NCBI GenBank assembly: GCA_902776545.1
Contig: CACYQO010000061.1
Coordinates: 1 to 52,196, forward strand
DNA: 52,196 nt
Reading direction: 5' to 3'
Origin: an uncultured Prevotellaceae bacterium
Lineage (GTDB): Bacteria > Bacteroidota > Bacteroidia > Bacteroidales > Bacteroidaceae
Part shown: piece by piece, positions 1 to 7,104 of the stretch
Layout of the letters: every line of letters begins with the position of its first letter
How positions within the stretch are numbered: position 1 is the stretch's first letter
The notes under the pieces: generated by a model
Told to the model about the DNA's origin: nothing
Database searches by the model: none
Seen by the model: the letters and a program-made list of their open reading frames with translations, nothing else
Position numbers and translations under genes: made by a program

Positions 1-61
1 TTCATCGTATTAGATTCCTTTGCGGCGAACTACATCGGGTCACCGCCTCCCGCCTTTCATT

Positions 62-104
62 CCCCTCCTAAGTTAGGAGGGGCCAGGGGTGGTCTGAACA
101 GGCG
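62..104. repeat. G/C palindromic repeat (CCCCTCC...GGAGGGG module), copy 1
   Basis: The arms CCCCTCCTAA and TTAGGAGGGG form a hairpin, followed by GGGGTGGTCTGAA and a second small palindrome around CAGGCGCCTG. The same module recurs at 2773-2851, 4648-4683 and 9138-9173, the last two inside coding sequence. Read on the minus strand it encodes QTTPGPS and then stops, whereas the coding copies encode QTTPxPSYSGG. Confidence 0.8.
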
Positions 105-120
105 CCTGTGTGTTCTTCAT
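73..120 (-). other. possible 15-aa leader ORF or displaced gene start at the left edge
   Basis: On the minus strand an ATG at 118-120 opens a 15-codon frame (MKNTQAPVQTTPGPS) that ends inside the palindromic repeat at 62-104. It lies about 20 nt downstream of a good -7 box. It may be the original start of a gene running off the left edge that was cut by the repeat, or it may not be translated. No downstream product can be seen. Confidence 0.2.
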
Positions 121-139
121 GGTAACCCCTGATTTCTGA

Positions 140-149
140 TGCAAAGTTA
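140..149 (-). promoter_or_regulatory. promoter -7 box reading out of the left edge
   Basis: TAACTTTGCA on the minus strand matches the Bacteroidetes TAnnTTTGca -7 element. It faces the left edge, so the transcribed gene lies mostly outside the window. Confidence 0.45.
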
Positions 150-383
150 CAAAATATATCCATGCACTCCAAGCATTTTTTCACTTTATTCCAAATTATT
201 TTTCGTTTTCACACTCCTTAATTTTTGTAAAATCTGCGTAACACCCCTTTTTCAGTGCAAAACATTTCTGTGCTTTCCGTGCTTTCTGTGTGACATTTAA
301 GCAGAATGTAAATCAATTTCATTAACCTCATTTCTACCCTGAAATCCCCGTTTTTCAGCCCTTTTCAGCCTCCTTGACTTTCC

Positions 384-452
384 TTAGGGGAAACTCCGAC
401 TTTCCCCTAACGAAACTCCCACTTTCCCCTAACGAAACTTCCCGTTTCCCCA
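384..452. repeat. 22-bp tandem repeat with hairpin
   Basis: Units of the form GAAACTCCnACTTTCCCCTAAC start at about 390 and 412, followed by a degenerate third unit. The first part also folds as TTAGGGGAAA / TTTCCCCTAA with a 7-nt loop. There is no coding potential. The remainder of 160-500 shows only low-complexity, C-rich sequence and nothing I can name. Confidence 0.6.
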
Positions 453-517
453 AGGCTCTCTCAGTATTCGATTTTCAAACTTTCTTCCTGTAAAGATTTT
501 TTCTTTGACCCTATCAC

Positions 518-707
518 GCTGTTACGCAGTTACGCAGTTACGCAGTTTCATTTGCGTTCGGCGAAGTTTCATTTTTAAATCGAATTATATATTATATTAT
601 TATATATATTATAATATATATAATAATATAAATTTCATCTCACTCCAAAATTCACATCTTAAATTCACCTTATGCAACTGCGTAACTGCGTAACTGTGTA
701 ACTGCGT
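518..707. repeat. large inverted-repeat island with tandem-octamer arms and AT cruciform core
   Basis: The left arm (518-549) is three to four tandem copies of GTTACGCA. The right arm (674-707) is the inverse, tandem TAACTGCG. Between them, 586-631 is an almost pure A/T palindrome. It belongs to the same design class as the islands at 5422-5497, 15648-15802 and 29982-30057. No gene is supported in this interval. Confidence 0.75.
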
Positions 708-730
708 GCTTCAACTATTTTGAGGATAAT

Positions 731-761
731 TTGTTAAATTGATAATTTCTTTATATCTTTG
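731..761 (+). promoter_or_regulatory. promoter of the 76-aa gene
   Basis: The -7 box TATATCTTTG at 752-761 is preceded by a TTG-containing -33 region near 731. Transcription would start only about 15 nt before the ATG at 780. Confidence 0.65.
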
Positions 762-779
762 CAGGCAAATTGATAGGAT

Positions 780-1010
780 ATGACACAAGACGAAAGATGG
801 CAAGCCCAATATGATCAGATGATGGCTTTCATGAAAGAGAACCATCGTCGGCCCTCCAAGCACAGGCTTGAAGAACACGATATGCTCAACTGGTACAAGC
901 ACACGAAGAAAATGATAGCCCGTGGCGACTATCCTGCTGACAGAATTACAAAGTTCAAAATCTTACAGGATACAGCCGACGAATGCCGCAGATTGAATCA
1001 ATACATATAG
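780..1010 (+). CDS. small helicase-associated (HA) domain-like protein, 76 aa
   Basis: The 76-residue protein follows the pattern of a single helicase-associated domain: a leading Trp (W8), a hydrophobic FMKEN stretch, basic RRPSKHR, then LNWYKHTKKMIARGDYP and a closing hydrophobic helix. In larger proteins this domain repeats at the C-terminus of some helicases and is thought to bind nucleic acid; here it stands alone. It is a monocistronic gene between a strong promoter and a hairpin terminator. The function is unknown; the family call rests on pattern recognition. Confidence 0.7.
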   Translation: MTQDERWQAQYDQMMAFMKENHRRPSKHRLEEHDMLNWYKHTKKMIARGDYPADRITKFKILQDTADECRRLNQYI

Positions 1011-1035
1011 TTAGTGCATATCACGTTTAAAATGA

Positions 1036-1067
1036 AGCCGCCGACATTCACATGCCGACGGCTTTTT
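1036..1067 (+). terminator. intrinsic terminator after the HA-domain gene
   Basis: AGCCGCCGACAT and ATGCCGACGGCT pair around a TCAC loop with two mismatches, followed by TTTTT. It lies 25 nt after the stop codon. Confidence 0.75.
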
Positions 1068-1179
1068 AGAAATTTCAAGCCCTTTGCCTACATTCCCATG
1101 CCAGCAAGGTAAACAATATAACTAAAAAACAATAAAACAATCTATTAACTTTTAACATGACAGGTGCATGATTTCTTCA

Positions 1180-1189
1180 TATCTTTGCA
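1180..1189 (+). promoter_or_regulatory. promoter of WYL regulator 1, nearly leaderless
   Basis: TATCTTTGCA ends only 3 nt before the ATG at 1193. With the usual start a few bases after the -7 box, the mRNA would be leaderless or carry a leader of very few nucleotides. Confidence 0.65.
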
Positions 1190-1192
1190 GGC

Positions 1193-2083
1193 ATGAAACC
1201 GGCAATGATCTTCCGCCAGTACATCTGGATCATCAATACGCTCAGGGCGTACAAACGGCAGACCCTCGAGGAACTCAGCCAGAAGTGGCAGGAGGACGGT
1301 CTGGCCGACGGTAACCCGCTGCCACGATCGTCGTTCAACCGCCATCGCGATGCCATACGTGATATGTTCGGCATCGACATCGAGTGCGAACCAAAGACCT
1401 ACAAGTACTACATCAGCAATCCGGAGGTGCTCAGCGACGACAGCATCGAACGATGGATCTTCTCCACGCTCACCGTTCATGGCGTGCTGGCCGACAGCGC
1501 ATCAGTCAGGGAATACGTGGTGCTCGAGAACCCGCCTGCTGGTGAGGAATACCTCGAGACGATCATCCGCGCCATCAAGACCCACCACCAGCTGCTCATC
1601 GGCTACAAGGCCTTTGGGGCAGAGGGCTACGAAAAGAAGCTCTGTCCGTACTCGCTCAAACTCGACAAGCAGCGCTGGTATCTGCTTACCTTTACAGGCC
1701 GCCACATGGCCACATACGCCCTCGACCGCATGACGAAGGTGGAACTGACTGATGAGAGCTTCGAGATGCCAGCCGACTTCTCGCCGCAGGCCTATTTCTC
1801 AGAGTACTTCGGCGTGATTACGGATGATACCCCTCTGGCCCACGTTGTCATCCGTGCCCACGACTGGACACCCAACTATCTGCGCACACTGCCCTTGCAC
1901 CATTCCCAGCGAGAGATCGCCACCACGGAGCACTCTGCGGACTTCTCCTTCGACATCCGCCCCACAGTCGATTTCCTGAATGAACTGAAGAAATACGGCG
2001 ATGGCATCGAGGTGCTCGCCCCCCTCGACCTCCGTGAAAAGATGCGCCAGATGCTCCTCAACGCCCTCAAACGCTACGAATAA
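1193..2083 (+). CDS. WYL domain transcriptional regulator
   Basis: The 296-aa protein has an N-terminal winged-helix-like region (about 1-80, with SSFNRHRDAIRDMFG as the recognition part) and a WYL core carrying the signature RWYL near residue 160, followed by YALDRMTKVEL. The C-terminal region is the WCX-type extension (LHHSQREIATTE onward). WYL proteins are ligand- or ssDNA-sensing regulators. It is a homolog of the regulator at 46600-47511, with shared WQE, MFG, IF/LFNTLTV, RWYL and HxxQREI segments. The gene is monocistronic, followed by a terminator hairpin at 2118-2145. The start is fixed by the promoter box directly upstream. Confidence 0.88.
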   Translation: MKPAMIFRQYIWIINTLRAYKRQTLEELSQKWQEDGLADGNPLPRSSFNRHRDAIRDMFGIDIECEPKTYKYYISNPEVLSDDSIERWIFSTLTVHGVLADSASVREYVVLENPPAGEEYLETIIRAIKTHHQLLIGYKAFGAEGYEKKLCPYSLKLDKQRWYLLTFTGRHMATYALDRMTKVELTDESFEMPADFSPQAYFSEYFGVITDDTPLAHVVIRAHDWTPNYLRTLPLHHSQREIATTEHSADFSFDIRPTVDFLNELKKYGDGIEVLAPLDLREKMRQMLLNALKRYE

Positions 2084-2117
2084 CGCCCGAAATTCTTAAA
2101 AGATACTAAATCTTCAA

Positions 2118-2145
2118 GAGGTGTCCTGGCTTTTGGGACACCCTC
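2118..2145 (+). terminator. hairpin terminator after WYL regulator 1
   Basis: GAGGTGTCC pairs with GGGACACCCTC around a TGGCTTTT loop. It is followed by a modest T run that overlaps the next promoter. Confidence 0.6.
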
Positions 2146-2150
2146 GCTTT

Positions 2151-2160
2151 TACTTTGCAA
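2151..2160 (+). promoter_or_regulatory. promoter of the structured leader and 32-aa gene
   Basis: TACTTTGCAA fits the -7 consensus. The predicted transcript starts near 2165 and leads into the stem-loop at 2169-2236. Confidence 0.5.
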
Positions 2161-2168
2161 ACGAATTT

Positions 2169-2236
2169 GCGATGACAAGCTGCACTCGGCATAATCCAAG
2201 CGAGCTTGGTTCTGCTCTCGCTGGAATTGTCATTGC
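2169..2236 (+). promoter_or_regulatory. structured 5' leader upstream of the 32-aa peptide gene
   Basis: The outer arms GCGATGACAA (2169-2178) and TTGTCATTGC (2227-2236) enclose an inner palindrome CCAAGCGAGCTTGG at 2196-2209. The structure begins right at the predicted transcript start and precedes the small ORF by about 40 nt. It could be a cis-regulatory RNA or the main product as a small RNA. I do not recognise a known riboswitch class. Confidence 0.45.
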
Positions 2237-2275
2237 ACCCAGAAACTTGAATGTCTCACTAAAAAAGTAAAAGTT

Positions 2276-2374
2276 ATGGCTGGATTATTTCTATTATTCA
2301 TCATTTTGATCGCCTTCGCAACCCTCGCGAACGGCTATGTTGTTTCAAACAGCAAACTAACAAAGAAATCTTGA
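2276..2374 (+). CDS. 32-aa single-span membrane peptide
   Basis: An ATG at 2276 opens a 32-codon frame: an N-terminal hydrophobic helix (about residues 3-18, rich in L, I, F and A) followed by a polar tail ending KLTKKS. The positive-inside rule suggests the C-terminus stays in the cytoplasm. It has its own promoter, a structured leader and a hairpin downstream at 2468-2489, which argues it is a real unit. The function is unknown; small toxin-like or regulatory membrane peptides look like this, but nothing specific supports either. Confidence 0.5.
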   Translation: MAGLFLLFIILIAFATLANGYVVSNSKLTKKS

Positions 2375-2467
2375 TATATTGAGAAGCAAGATTATTTGTT
2401 TTCATTTTTGATACATCAGCCTTCAATATTAAATTATGTGTAATATCTGTAATAAATCACATTATTA

Positions 2468-2489
2468 GGGTGTCAAGTTTGATGCACCC
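2468..2489 (+). terminator. hairpin, possible terminator after the 32-aa gene
   Basis: GGGTG and CACCC arms with an inner TCA/TGA pairing around AGTT. No strong T run follows, so the assignment is tentative. Confidence 0.4.
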
Positions 2490-2585
2490 ATCTTTGTGCC
2501 ACGCCGATCTCGCAACTTATTGATTTTTAACACTTTAAGTATAAAAATAATGCTTTAAAGATTTGTCTATGTCAGAAATAATTTG

Positions 2586-2595
2586 TATCTTTGTA
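2586..2595 (+). promoter_or_regulatory. promoter of the 46-aa coiled-coil gene
   Basis: TATCTTTGTA lies 22 nt before the ATG at 2618. Confidence 0.55.
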
Positions 2596-2617
2596 TCTGA
2601 TAATCAGATAGTTAGAC

Positions 2618-2758
2618 ATGAATAAAGACAAGAAAATTGAGCGATTGGAGCAGAAACTGGCAAAGGCTCTTGAAGAGAATAAGAAGTTAAAGTCTGAGGT
2701 ACGTAAGTCTAAGAGCGAAAAGCGCAAGGCGTCTAAAAAAAAGACGTCAGGAGCGTAA
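2618..2758 (+). CDS. 46-aa basic coiled-coil peptide
   Basis: The frame encodes a 46-residue, strongly basic protein. A heptad-like helix (IERLEQKLAKALEENKKLK) is followed by a Lys/Arg/Ser-rich tail (KRKASKKK). Such short charged proteins are often nucleic-acid associated, but the function is unknown. It has its own promoter and no partner gene. The large palindrome at 2773-2851 begins 14 nt after the stop and may terminate the transcript. Confidence 0.55.
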   Translation: MNKDKKIERLEQKLAKALEENKKLKSEVRKSKSEKRKASKKKTSGA

Positions 2759-2772
2759 TGCTGACCGAAGTC

Positions 2773-2851
2773 AGGAGGGGTTAGGGGTGGTCTGAAGAAG
2801 CGCCAGACATTCCCCCGTTCAGACCACCCCGCCCATACGGGCACCCCTCCT
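2773..2851. repeat. inverted pair of the G/C palindromic module, copy 2
   Basis: AGGAGGGGTTAGGGGTGGTC at 2773 is mirrored by GACCACCCC...ACCCCTCCT ending at 2851, so two modules face each other and form a long hairpin. A small GCCCATACGGGC hairpin lies in the right arm. It sits between two convergent genes and could act as a bidirectional terminator. Confidence 0.75.
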
Positions 2852-2909
2852 AACTTAGGATGGGAAGAAGATACCCCAATAATCGCAGGAAGACGATGTT
2901 CTTGCAAGT

Positions 2910-3773
2910 TTAGTCGGAAGATATGATGAGCAGGCGCTGCTGGGCATCAAGGGCAGCCTTGATGTCCTTGCCGCCTGAAGACACCTTGCAGAGGCTCACC
3001 TCGTCACCCTCAATGCTCGTCACTTTCAGACGACCGATCTGCTTACGCGTCTCCTTGCCGCCGATGCTGCCGAGGATATAGACGGTGAAGTGAGTCCCCG
3101 TCTTCAAACCGTGACTGGCGCCGAGGTCGATGTAGAGTTCCTTCTGCTTGTCTTTCTTCTCCACGCCGCGCTCCAATATGTTGGCGGTATAGGGATAGGC
3201 GGCGTTGTAATATCTCGTCACTTTATTGCGCAGGCCTTCGAGGGCTTCCTTGATGGCGGTGTCGGAGCTGTTGTACCACGACCAGCCAGTCCGGTTCACC
3301 TCAAACACCTGACTGTTGATGACGGTGCCCGTGGCTGGATCCTTCAAGTTGAGCGTCAGGCTGATCTGGGCATAGAACTGCGGAACCTTGTCCTTCTTGC
3401 CGTAAGGGACCCGCAGTTCGCGGGTGGTGGAGAAGTAGTTGACCACACCGTCGAGAAGGATGTTGGTGTCGGCGTTGGGTTCCACCTGAAAGCCGTCGGT
3501 GATGACGAAACGGCGCACGTTGCCTAAAGCCGCGATAACACTGGCACGGAGGGCATCGACATAGCCGGGCTGCTCAGTAGTTGTCTGCTCTGACAGCACG
3601 TCGAGCACGGCACCGACCACCGTTCCAAGGTTCGTCTTCTCTTCTTCCTTTATCGTGTAACTCAACTCGCCCACACTTACGTTCTTAAGGGCGTTCTCAT
3701 CCTGCGCCATCATGGGCAATGCCATGAACAGTGCAAGCATAAATAGGATTTTCTTTCCAATATACATATTCAT
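2910..3773 (-). CDS. secreted CsgG/FlgT-like protein of unknown function
   Basis: The protein, 287 aa from the chosen start, has a signal peptide (MNMYIGKK, then a hydrophobic stretch, cleavage near MMAQ). The middle (DALRASVIAALGNVRRFVITDG) resembles the strand-helix pattern of CsgG/FlgT-N proteins. The C-terminal part (YPYTANILERG, then LGASHGLKTGTHFTVY and IGRLKV) resembles the FlgT C-terminal SH3-like domain. An upstream ATG at 3815 is rejected because it lies inside the promoter; the -7 box at 3799-3808 fits the start at 3773. The family link is an inference from pattern only. Confidence 0.65.
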   Translation of the reverse strand: MNMYIGKKILFMLALFMALPMMAQDENALKNVSVGELSYTIKEEEKTNLGTVVGAVLDVLSEQTTTEQPGYVDALRASVIAALGNVRRFVITDGFQVEPNADTNILLDGVVNYFSTTRELRVPYGKKDKVPQFYAQISLTLNLKDPATGTVINSQVFEVNRTGWSWYNSSDTAIKEALEGLRNKVTRYYNAAYPYTANILERGVEKKDKQKELYIDLGASHGLKTGTHFTVYILGSIGGKETRKQIGRLKVTSIEGDEVSLCKVSSGGKDIKAALDAQQRLLIISSD

Positions 3774-3798
3774 TAGTTTATTTAATAGTCTTTTAAAC

Positions 3799-3808
3799 TG
3801 CAAATATA
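3799..3808 (-). promoter_or_regulatory. promoter of the secreted CsgG/FlgT-like gene
   Basis: TATATTTGCA on the minus strand, about 25 nt before the ATG at 3773. Confidence 0.65.
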
Positions 3809-3853
3809 ATGTCAAAATCTTAAACCCACAAGAATCCTGCCAGCTTTTTACAA

Positions 3854-5395
3854 TTAATTAACTGGTGTCTCATCTACACTGATTTGGGTCTTTGGCCAGT
3901 TGACGAGGAAGAGATTTTCGGTGGCACGCGTGAAGGCGGTATAGAGCCAGTGGATGTAGTCGGGGGTGAGCATGTCATCGGTCATATAGCCCTGGTCGAG
4001 GTAGATATGCGCCCACTGTCCACCCTGGGCCTTGTGGCAGGTGACGGCATAGGCAAACTTTACCTGCAGGGCGTTGTAGTAACGGTCGGTCTTGAGTTTC
4101 GCGATGCGGTCTGCCTTGACGGGGATATCGGCGTAGTCTTCCATCACGGCGTTGAAGAGTTGTTCCTGTTGTTCACGGGTGAGAGCCGCTGACTCAGAGG
4201 TGAGGGTATCGAGGAGGACAGTGGCGGTGAGTTCGTAGTCGTCGTAGTCAGGGAAAGTCATCGTGACCTCCGCAAAACGGAAACCATAGAGTTCATGGAT
4301 GTTCCTCACGCGCTGCACCACGGCCCGGTCGCCGTTAGCGATGAAATCGATATTCGAGGAAGAAGCCCAGAAGTAGTTATTCTTCACAATCATCAGGAGG
4401 TCTCCACGGCAGAGTTCATCCTCACGGTCGAGGACAGTATTACGGATGCCCTGGTTGTAGATGTTCGCCCGTTTGTTGCTACGGGTGATGACCATCGTCT
4501 CGTCCATGCCCACACGGCTGTAACTGGAAGCCAACGACTCGATAAGTTCATCGCCGGGGACGACGGTGATATCTGGGAAACCGCTGAGTTTTATTCGAGG
4601 AAGGAGGAAGGAGGAAGGAGGAAGGAGATTACCCTGCGGATGGTTTTCCCCTCCTGAGTAGGAGGGGTTGGGGGTGGTCTGATCAGCCTCCTGACTATTC
4701 TCATTCCTCATCCCTCCTTCCTCATTCCTCGAAAAAAAACTTCGAATGCGGGTGGCATTCCACAATATGCCGGAGGCCTCGCTCTGACGGAGCACCTGAT
4801 TGAGGTCACACTCATAGACCGTCATGCCATAGCCACGGAGCACGTCGGCCATCAGCGCAGGACTCTCTTCCTCTCCCACGGGCGGAAGCTGGGCCTTGTC
4901 GCCTATCAACAGCATACGACAATTTTGGTTGTTATAGACGAACTCCATGAGATCGTCGAGCAGGCAACCGCTGCCGAAAGCCGCCTCGCCCAAGCCCAAA
5001 TTAGAAATCATCGAGGCCTCATCTATAATAAATAAGGTGTCGCGATTCAGGTTGTTGTTCAGATTGAAGGACGAGAGGTCACCAGCGGTCTTCTGACGGT
5101 AGATGCGCCGATGGATGGTGTAGGCGGCGTGACCAGCATAGAGCGAGAAAACCTTCGCCGCACGACCCGTAGGAGACAGCAGGATGAGTTTCTGCTTCAG
5201 CGCAGCCAAGGCCTTGACGATGGCTCCGGCGAGGGTGGTCTTACCAGTTCCAGCGGAACCACGGAGAATCATCACCACCTGTTCTGAACGGTCAGTCATG
5301 AACTGCGTGAACACATCGATGGCCTGTTCCTGTTCCGTCGTAGGCGTCAATCCCAACGCCTGACGGATGCGGTATTTGAGTTCGTCCTGTATCAT
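3854..5395 (-). CDS. RecD/Dda-like ATP-dependent DNA helicase (SF1B)
   Basis: The 513-aa SF1 helicase has Walker A GSAGTGKT (46-53), Walker B LFIIDEASMIS, a GDKAQLPPVG motif III and a C-terminal UvrD_C_2-like motif VI region (YAVTCHKAQGGQW, then LYTAFTRAT). Proteins of this kind unwind DNA 5'-3' and are usually linked to repair. It lacks the long N-terminal extension of RecD2, so it is Dda-sized. Residues about 222-267 are low complexity (NEEGG...QTTPNPSYSGGE...SSFLLPR) and are translated from the palindromic insertion at 4595-4733, between the motif III region and the C-terminal RecA domain. A promoter box at 5402-5411 fixes the start. Confidence 0.9.
   Translation of the reverse strand: MIQDELKYRIRQALGLTPTTEQEQAIDVFTQFMTDRSEQVVMILRGSAGTGKTTLAGAIVKALAALKQKLILLSPTGRAAKVFSLYAGHAAYTIHRRIYRQKTAGDLSSFNLNNNLNRDTLFIIDEASMISNLGLGEAAFGSGCLLDDLMEFVYNNQNCRMLLIGDKAQLPPVGEEESPALMADVLRGYGMTVYECDLNQVLRQSEASGILWNATRIRSFFSRNEEGGMRNENSQEADQTTPNPSYSGGENHPQGNLLPPSSFLLPRIKLSGFPDITVVPGDELIESLASSYSRVGMDETMVITRSNKRANIYNQGIRNTVLDREDELCRGDLLMIVKNNYFWASSSNIDFIANGDRAVVQRVRNIHELYGFRFAEVTMTFPDYDDYELTATVLLDTLTSESAALTREQQEQLFNAVMEDYADIPVKADRIAKLKTDRYYNALQVKFAYAVTCHKAQGGQWAHIYLDQGYMTDDMLTPDYIHWLYTAFTRATENLFLVNWPKTQISVDETPVN
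4595..4733. repeat. in-frame inverted-repeat insertion in the RecD-like gene
   Basis: The arms are TTCGAGGAAGGAGGAAGGAG at the left and the near-perfect inverse (TCCTTCCTCATTCCTCGAA) at the right. Each arm is a tandem GGAAGGA-type oligomer. The centre (4648-4683) is the CCCCTCCTGAGTAGGAGGGG palindrome with GGGGTGGTCTGAT. The reading frame of the host gene stays open through all 139 bp. Confidence 0.85.
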
Positions 5396-5401
5396 ATCGA
5401 C

Positions 5402-5411
5402 TGCAAAGATA
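5402..5411 (-). promoter_or_regulatory. promoter of the RecD-like gene
   Basis: TATCTTTGCA on the minus strand, 6 nt before the ATG. It is a nearly leaderless arrangement. Confidence 0.7.
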
Positions 5412-5421
5412 GCATTTTTTC

Positions 5422-5497
5422 AAACACAGAGATACAGAGGCACAGAGATTTTTTAATAAAAAAACAAAAAACTCTGTATCTTTGTTTCTCTGTGTTG
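5422..5497. repeat. inverted-repeat island with ACAGAGAT-type arms, copy 1
   Basis: The left arm (5422-5448) is AACACAGAGATACAGAGG followed by CACAGAG; the right arm (5471-5497) is its inverse. A second copy of the same sequence family lies at 29982-30057. This copy separates two divergent promoters. Confidence 0.8.
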
Positions 5498-5508
5498 CTT
5501 TTTTTATC

Positions 5509-5518
5509 TACCTTTGCA
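5509..5518 (+). promoter_or_regulatory. promoter of the 29-aa peptide / DUF3822 / rsmD unit
   Basis: TACCTTTGCA, 5 nt upstream of the ATG at 5524. Confidence 0.65.
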
Positions 5519-5523
5519 GCCAA

Positions 5524-5613
5524 ATGCAGAAATCAGACAAGATTATCAACGTCGTCCTGGCACTCGTGGCACTCGGTCTACTCGCCCTGTGCATCGCCAG
5601 CTTGACACATTGA
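5524..5613 (+). CDS. 29-aa single-span membrane peptide
   Basis: The frame encodes MQKSDKIIN followed by a hydrophobic helix of about 18 residues rich in Val, Leu and Ala, ending SLTH. It is the first frame after a strong promoter and lies 27 nt upstream of the DUF3822 gene. It may be a genuine small membrane protein or a leader peptide of the operon. Nothing identifies its function. Confidence 0.45.
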   Translation: MQKSDKIINVVLALVALGLLALCIASLTH

Positions 5614-5640
5614 AGATTGAGCATTGAAGATTAAGAGTTG

Positions 5641-6447
5641 ATGGAAGATATACAAAACAGGAAACTGATCATGCGCATCGGGAGGAACACCCTCTCGTTC
5701 ACCCTACCCGACCCTGCTGATAAGGAACAGCCACTCCGCTATGAGCCCTACGTGGTGAAAGGCGGTATCTCTATGGCTGCCAACCTGAGGGAGGCCCTGA
5801 AGACTGCCACCCTGCCGTCTGCAGACGTGAAACGGGTGCAGGTGGTGCTCGACACCCCGTCGATGCTCGTGCCCATCGAACAGTTTGAGGAGGAGAACAT
5901 CAACGACCTCTATAACTACACCTTCGTCCCAAGTCAGGAGCCGAGGAAGATACTCTTCAACGTGCTGCCAGACCTGAAGACGGTCTGTCTCTTCCCCATC
6001 AACAAAGACCTGTACGGCGTGATCAACGACCGCTACAGCTACATACAGTTCATCCACGCTCTGACACCCGTGTGGCGATATCTCCACAAACGCAGCTTTA
6101 CCAGTCACTTTAATAAGCTCTACGCCACATTCTGTGGCCGTCAGCTCTGTCTGTTCGCTTTCCAACAGAACCATTTCAAGTTCTGCAACACCTTCGAGAC
6201 AGACAATATGAACGACGCACTCTTCTTTATCATCTACGTATGGAAACAGTTACGGATGGACGTGATCCACGACGAGTTGCATCTCTTTGGAGAATTGCCT
6301 GACGGAGAACAGCTTTCTCAGAACCTGAAACAATATCTGCAGAAGGTCTACGTCAGCAACCCCGCTATTGAGTTCTGCAAGGCACCCGCCACAAAGGTGA
6401 AGGGAATGCCGTATGACTTGATGACGTTGATCGTAAAGGGACGTTGA
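5641..6447 (+). CDS. DUF3822 family protein
   Basis: The 268-aa protein has the DUF3822 layout: an RKLIMRIGRNTLSF start, LDTPSMLVPIEQF, the FNVLPDLKTVCLFPI region and an ASKHA-like C-terminal half (QQNHFKFCNTFE, then DDxLFFIIYVWKQ-like). The family is Bacteroidetes-specific and commonly sits directly upstream of rsmD, as here (36 nt gap). Its role is unknown. A TTG three bases upstream is possible, but the ATG at 5641 is preferred. Confidence 0.82.
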   Translation: MEDIQNRKLIMRIGRNTLSFTLPDPADKEQPLRYEPYVVKGGISMAANLREALKTATLPSADVKRVQVVLDTPSMLVPIEQFEEENINDLYNYTFVPSQEPRKILFNVLPDLKTVCLFPINKDLYGVINDRYSYIQFIHALTPVWRYLHKRSFTSHFNKLYATFCGRQLCLFAFQQNHFKFCNTFETDNMNDALFFIIYVWKQLRMDVIHDELHLFGELPDGEQLSQNLKQYLQKVYVSNPAIEFCKAPATKVKGMPYDLMTLIVKGR

Positions 6448-6448
6448 G

Positions 6449-6481
6449 ATTTACGATTTACGGATTTACGATTTACGATTT
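6449..6481. repeat. tandem ATTTACG oligomer repeat
   Basis: Four imperfect copies of GATTTACG fill the gap between the DUF3822 gene and rsmD. No inverted partner is seen. Confidence 0.6.
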
Positions 6482-6483
6482 GC

Positions 6484-7104
6484 ATGCGCATCATCACTGG
6501 GAAATATAAGGGACGACACTTCGATATTCCACGGAGTTTCAAGGCGAGGCCGACGACAGACTTCGCCAAGGAGAATATCTTCAATGTGCTGACGCAGTAT
6601 ATCGATTTTGAGGGAGCCGAGGCACTGGATCTCTTCTCAGGCACAGGCAGCATCACCCTCGAACTGCTCTCACGTGGTTGCAGCCATGTGGTCAGCGTCG
6701 AACTCGACCGTGACCATCATCGATTCATCCAGCAGTGCGTACAGAAAGTTTTGAGGAAAGAGGAAAGTGGAAAGAGGAAAGAGAATACTTCTGCCACAGA
6801 CATTTCTCCTTCCTCTTTCCACTTTCCACTTTCCTCTATTATCCGGGGAGATGTATTCCGTTATATTAAATCGTGTAAGCAGCAGTTTGATTTTATCTTC
6901 GCAGATCCTCCATACGCACTGAAGGAACTGCCGACAATTCCCAGCCTCATCTTTGAACGAGGAATTTTGAAAGACGACGGCATCTTCGTCTTCGAGCACG
7001 GTAAGGACAACGACTTCTCACATGATCCGCACTTCGTGGAGCATCGCAGTTACGGAAGCGTGAATTTCTCGATTTTCAGAACAACGGGGCCATCAGACGA
7101 GTGA
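6484..7104 (+). CDS. rsmD: 16S rRNA (guanine(966)-N(2))-methyltransferase RsmD
   Basis: The protein has the RsmD start MRIITGKYKGR, the SAM-binding motif DLFSGTGS (49-56) and the catalytic DPPY (141-144). It methylates G966 of 16S rRNA in the cytoplasm. At 206 aa it is longer than typical members (about 180) because residues 90-118 (KEESGKRKEN...SSFHFPLSS) come from the palindromic insertion at 6752-6836, between the acidic motif VELDRDHH and the FDFIFADPPY strand. It follows DUF3822 and overlaps the convergent cardiolipin synthase gene by 29 nt. Confidence 0.92.
   Translation: MRIITGKYKGRHFDIPRSFKARPTTDFAKENIFNVLTQYIDFEGAEALDLFSGTGSITLELLSRGCSHVVSVELDRDHHRFIQQCVQKVLRKEESGKRKENTSATDISPSSFHFPLSSIIRGDVFRYIKSCKQQFDFIFADPPYALKELPTIPSLIFERGILKDDGIFVFEHGKDNDFSHDPHFVEHRSYGSVNFSIFRTTGPSDE
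6752..6836. repeat. in-frame inverted-repeat insertion in rsmD
   Basis: The arms GAGGAAAGAGGAAAGTGGAA and the inverse (TTTCCACTTTCCACTTTCCTC) are tandem GGAAAGTG-type oligomers around a short centre. The host frame is kept through 85 bp. Confidence 0.82.

Noticed and set aside
384-452. Possible CRISPR-like repeats
   Set aside because: The 22-bp units are directly adjacent without spacers and degenerate within three copies; no cas genes are present.
3774-3815. Upstream start for the secreted CsgG/FlgT-like gene
   Set aside because: It would place translation start inside the -7 promoter element and put extra residues before a standard signal peptide.
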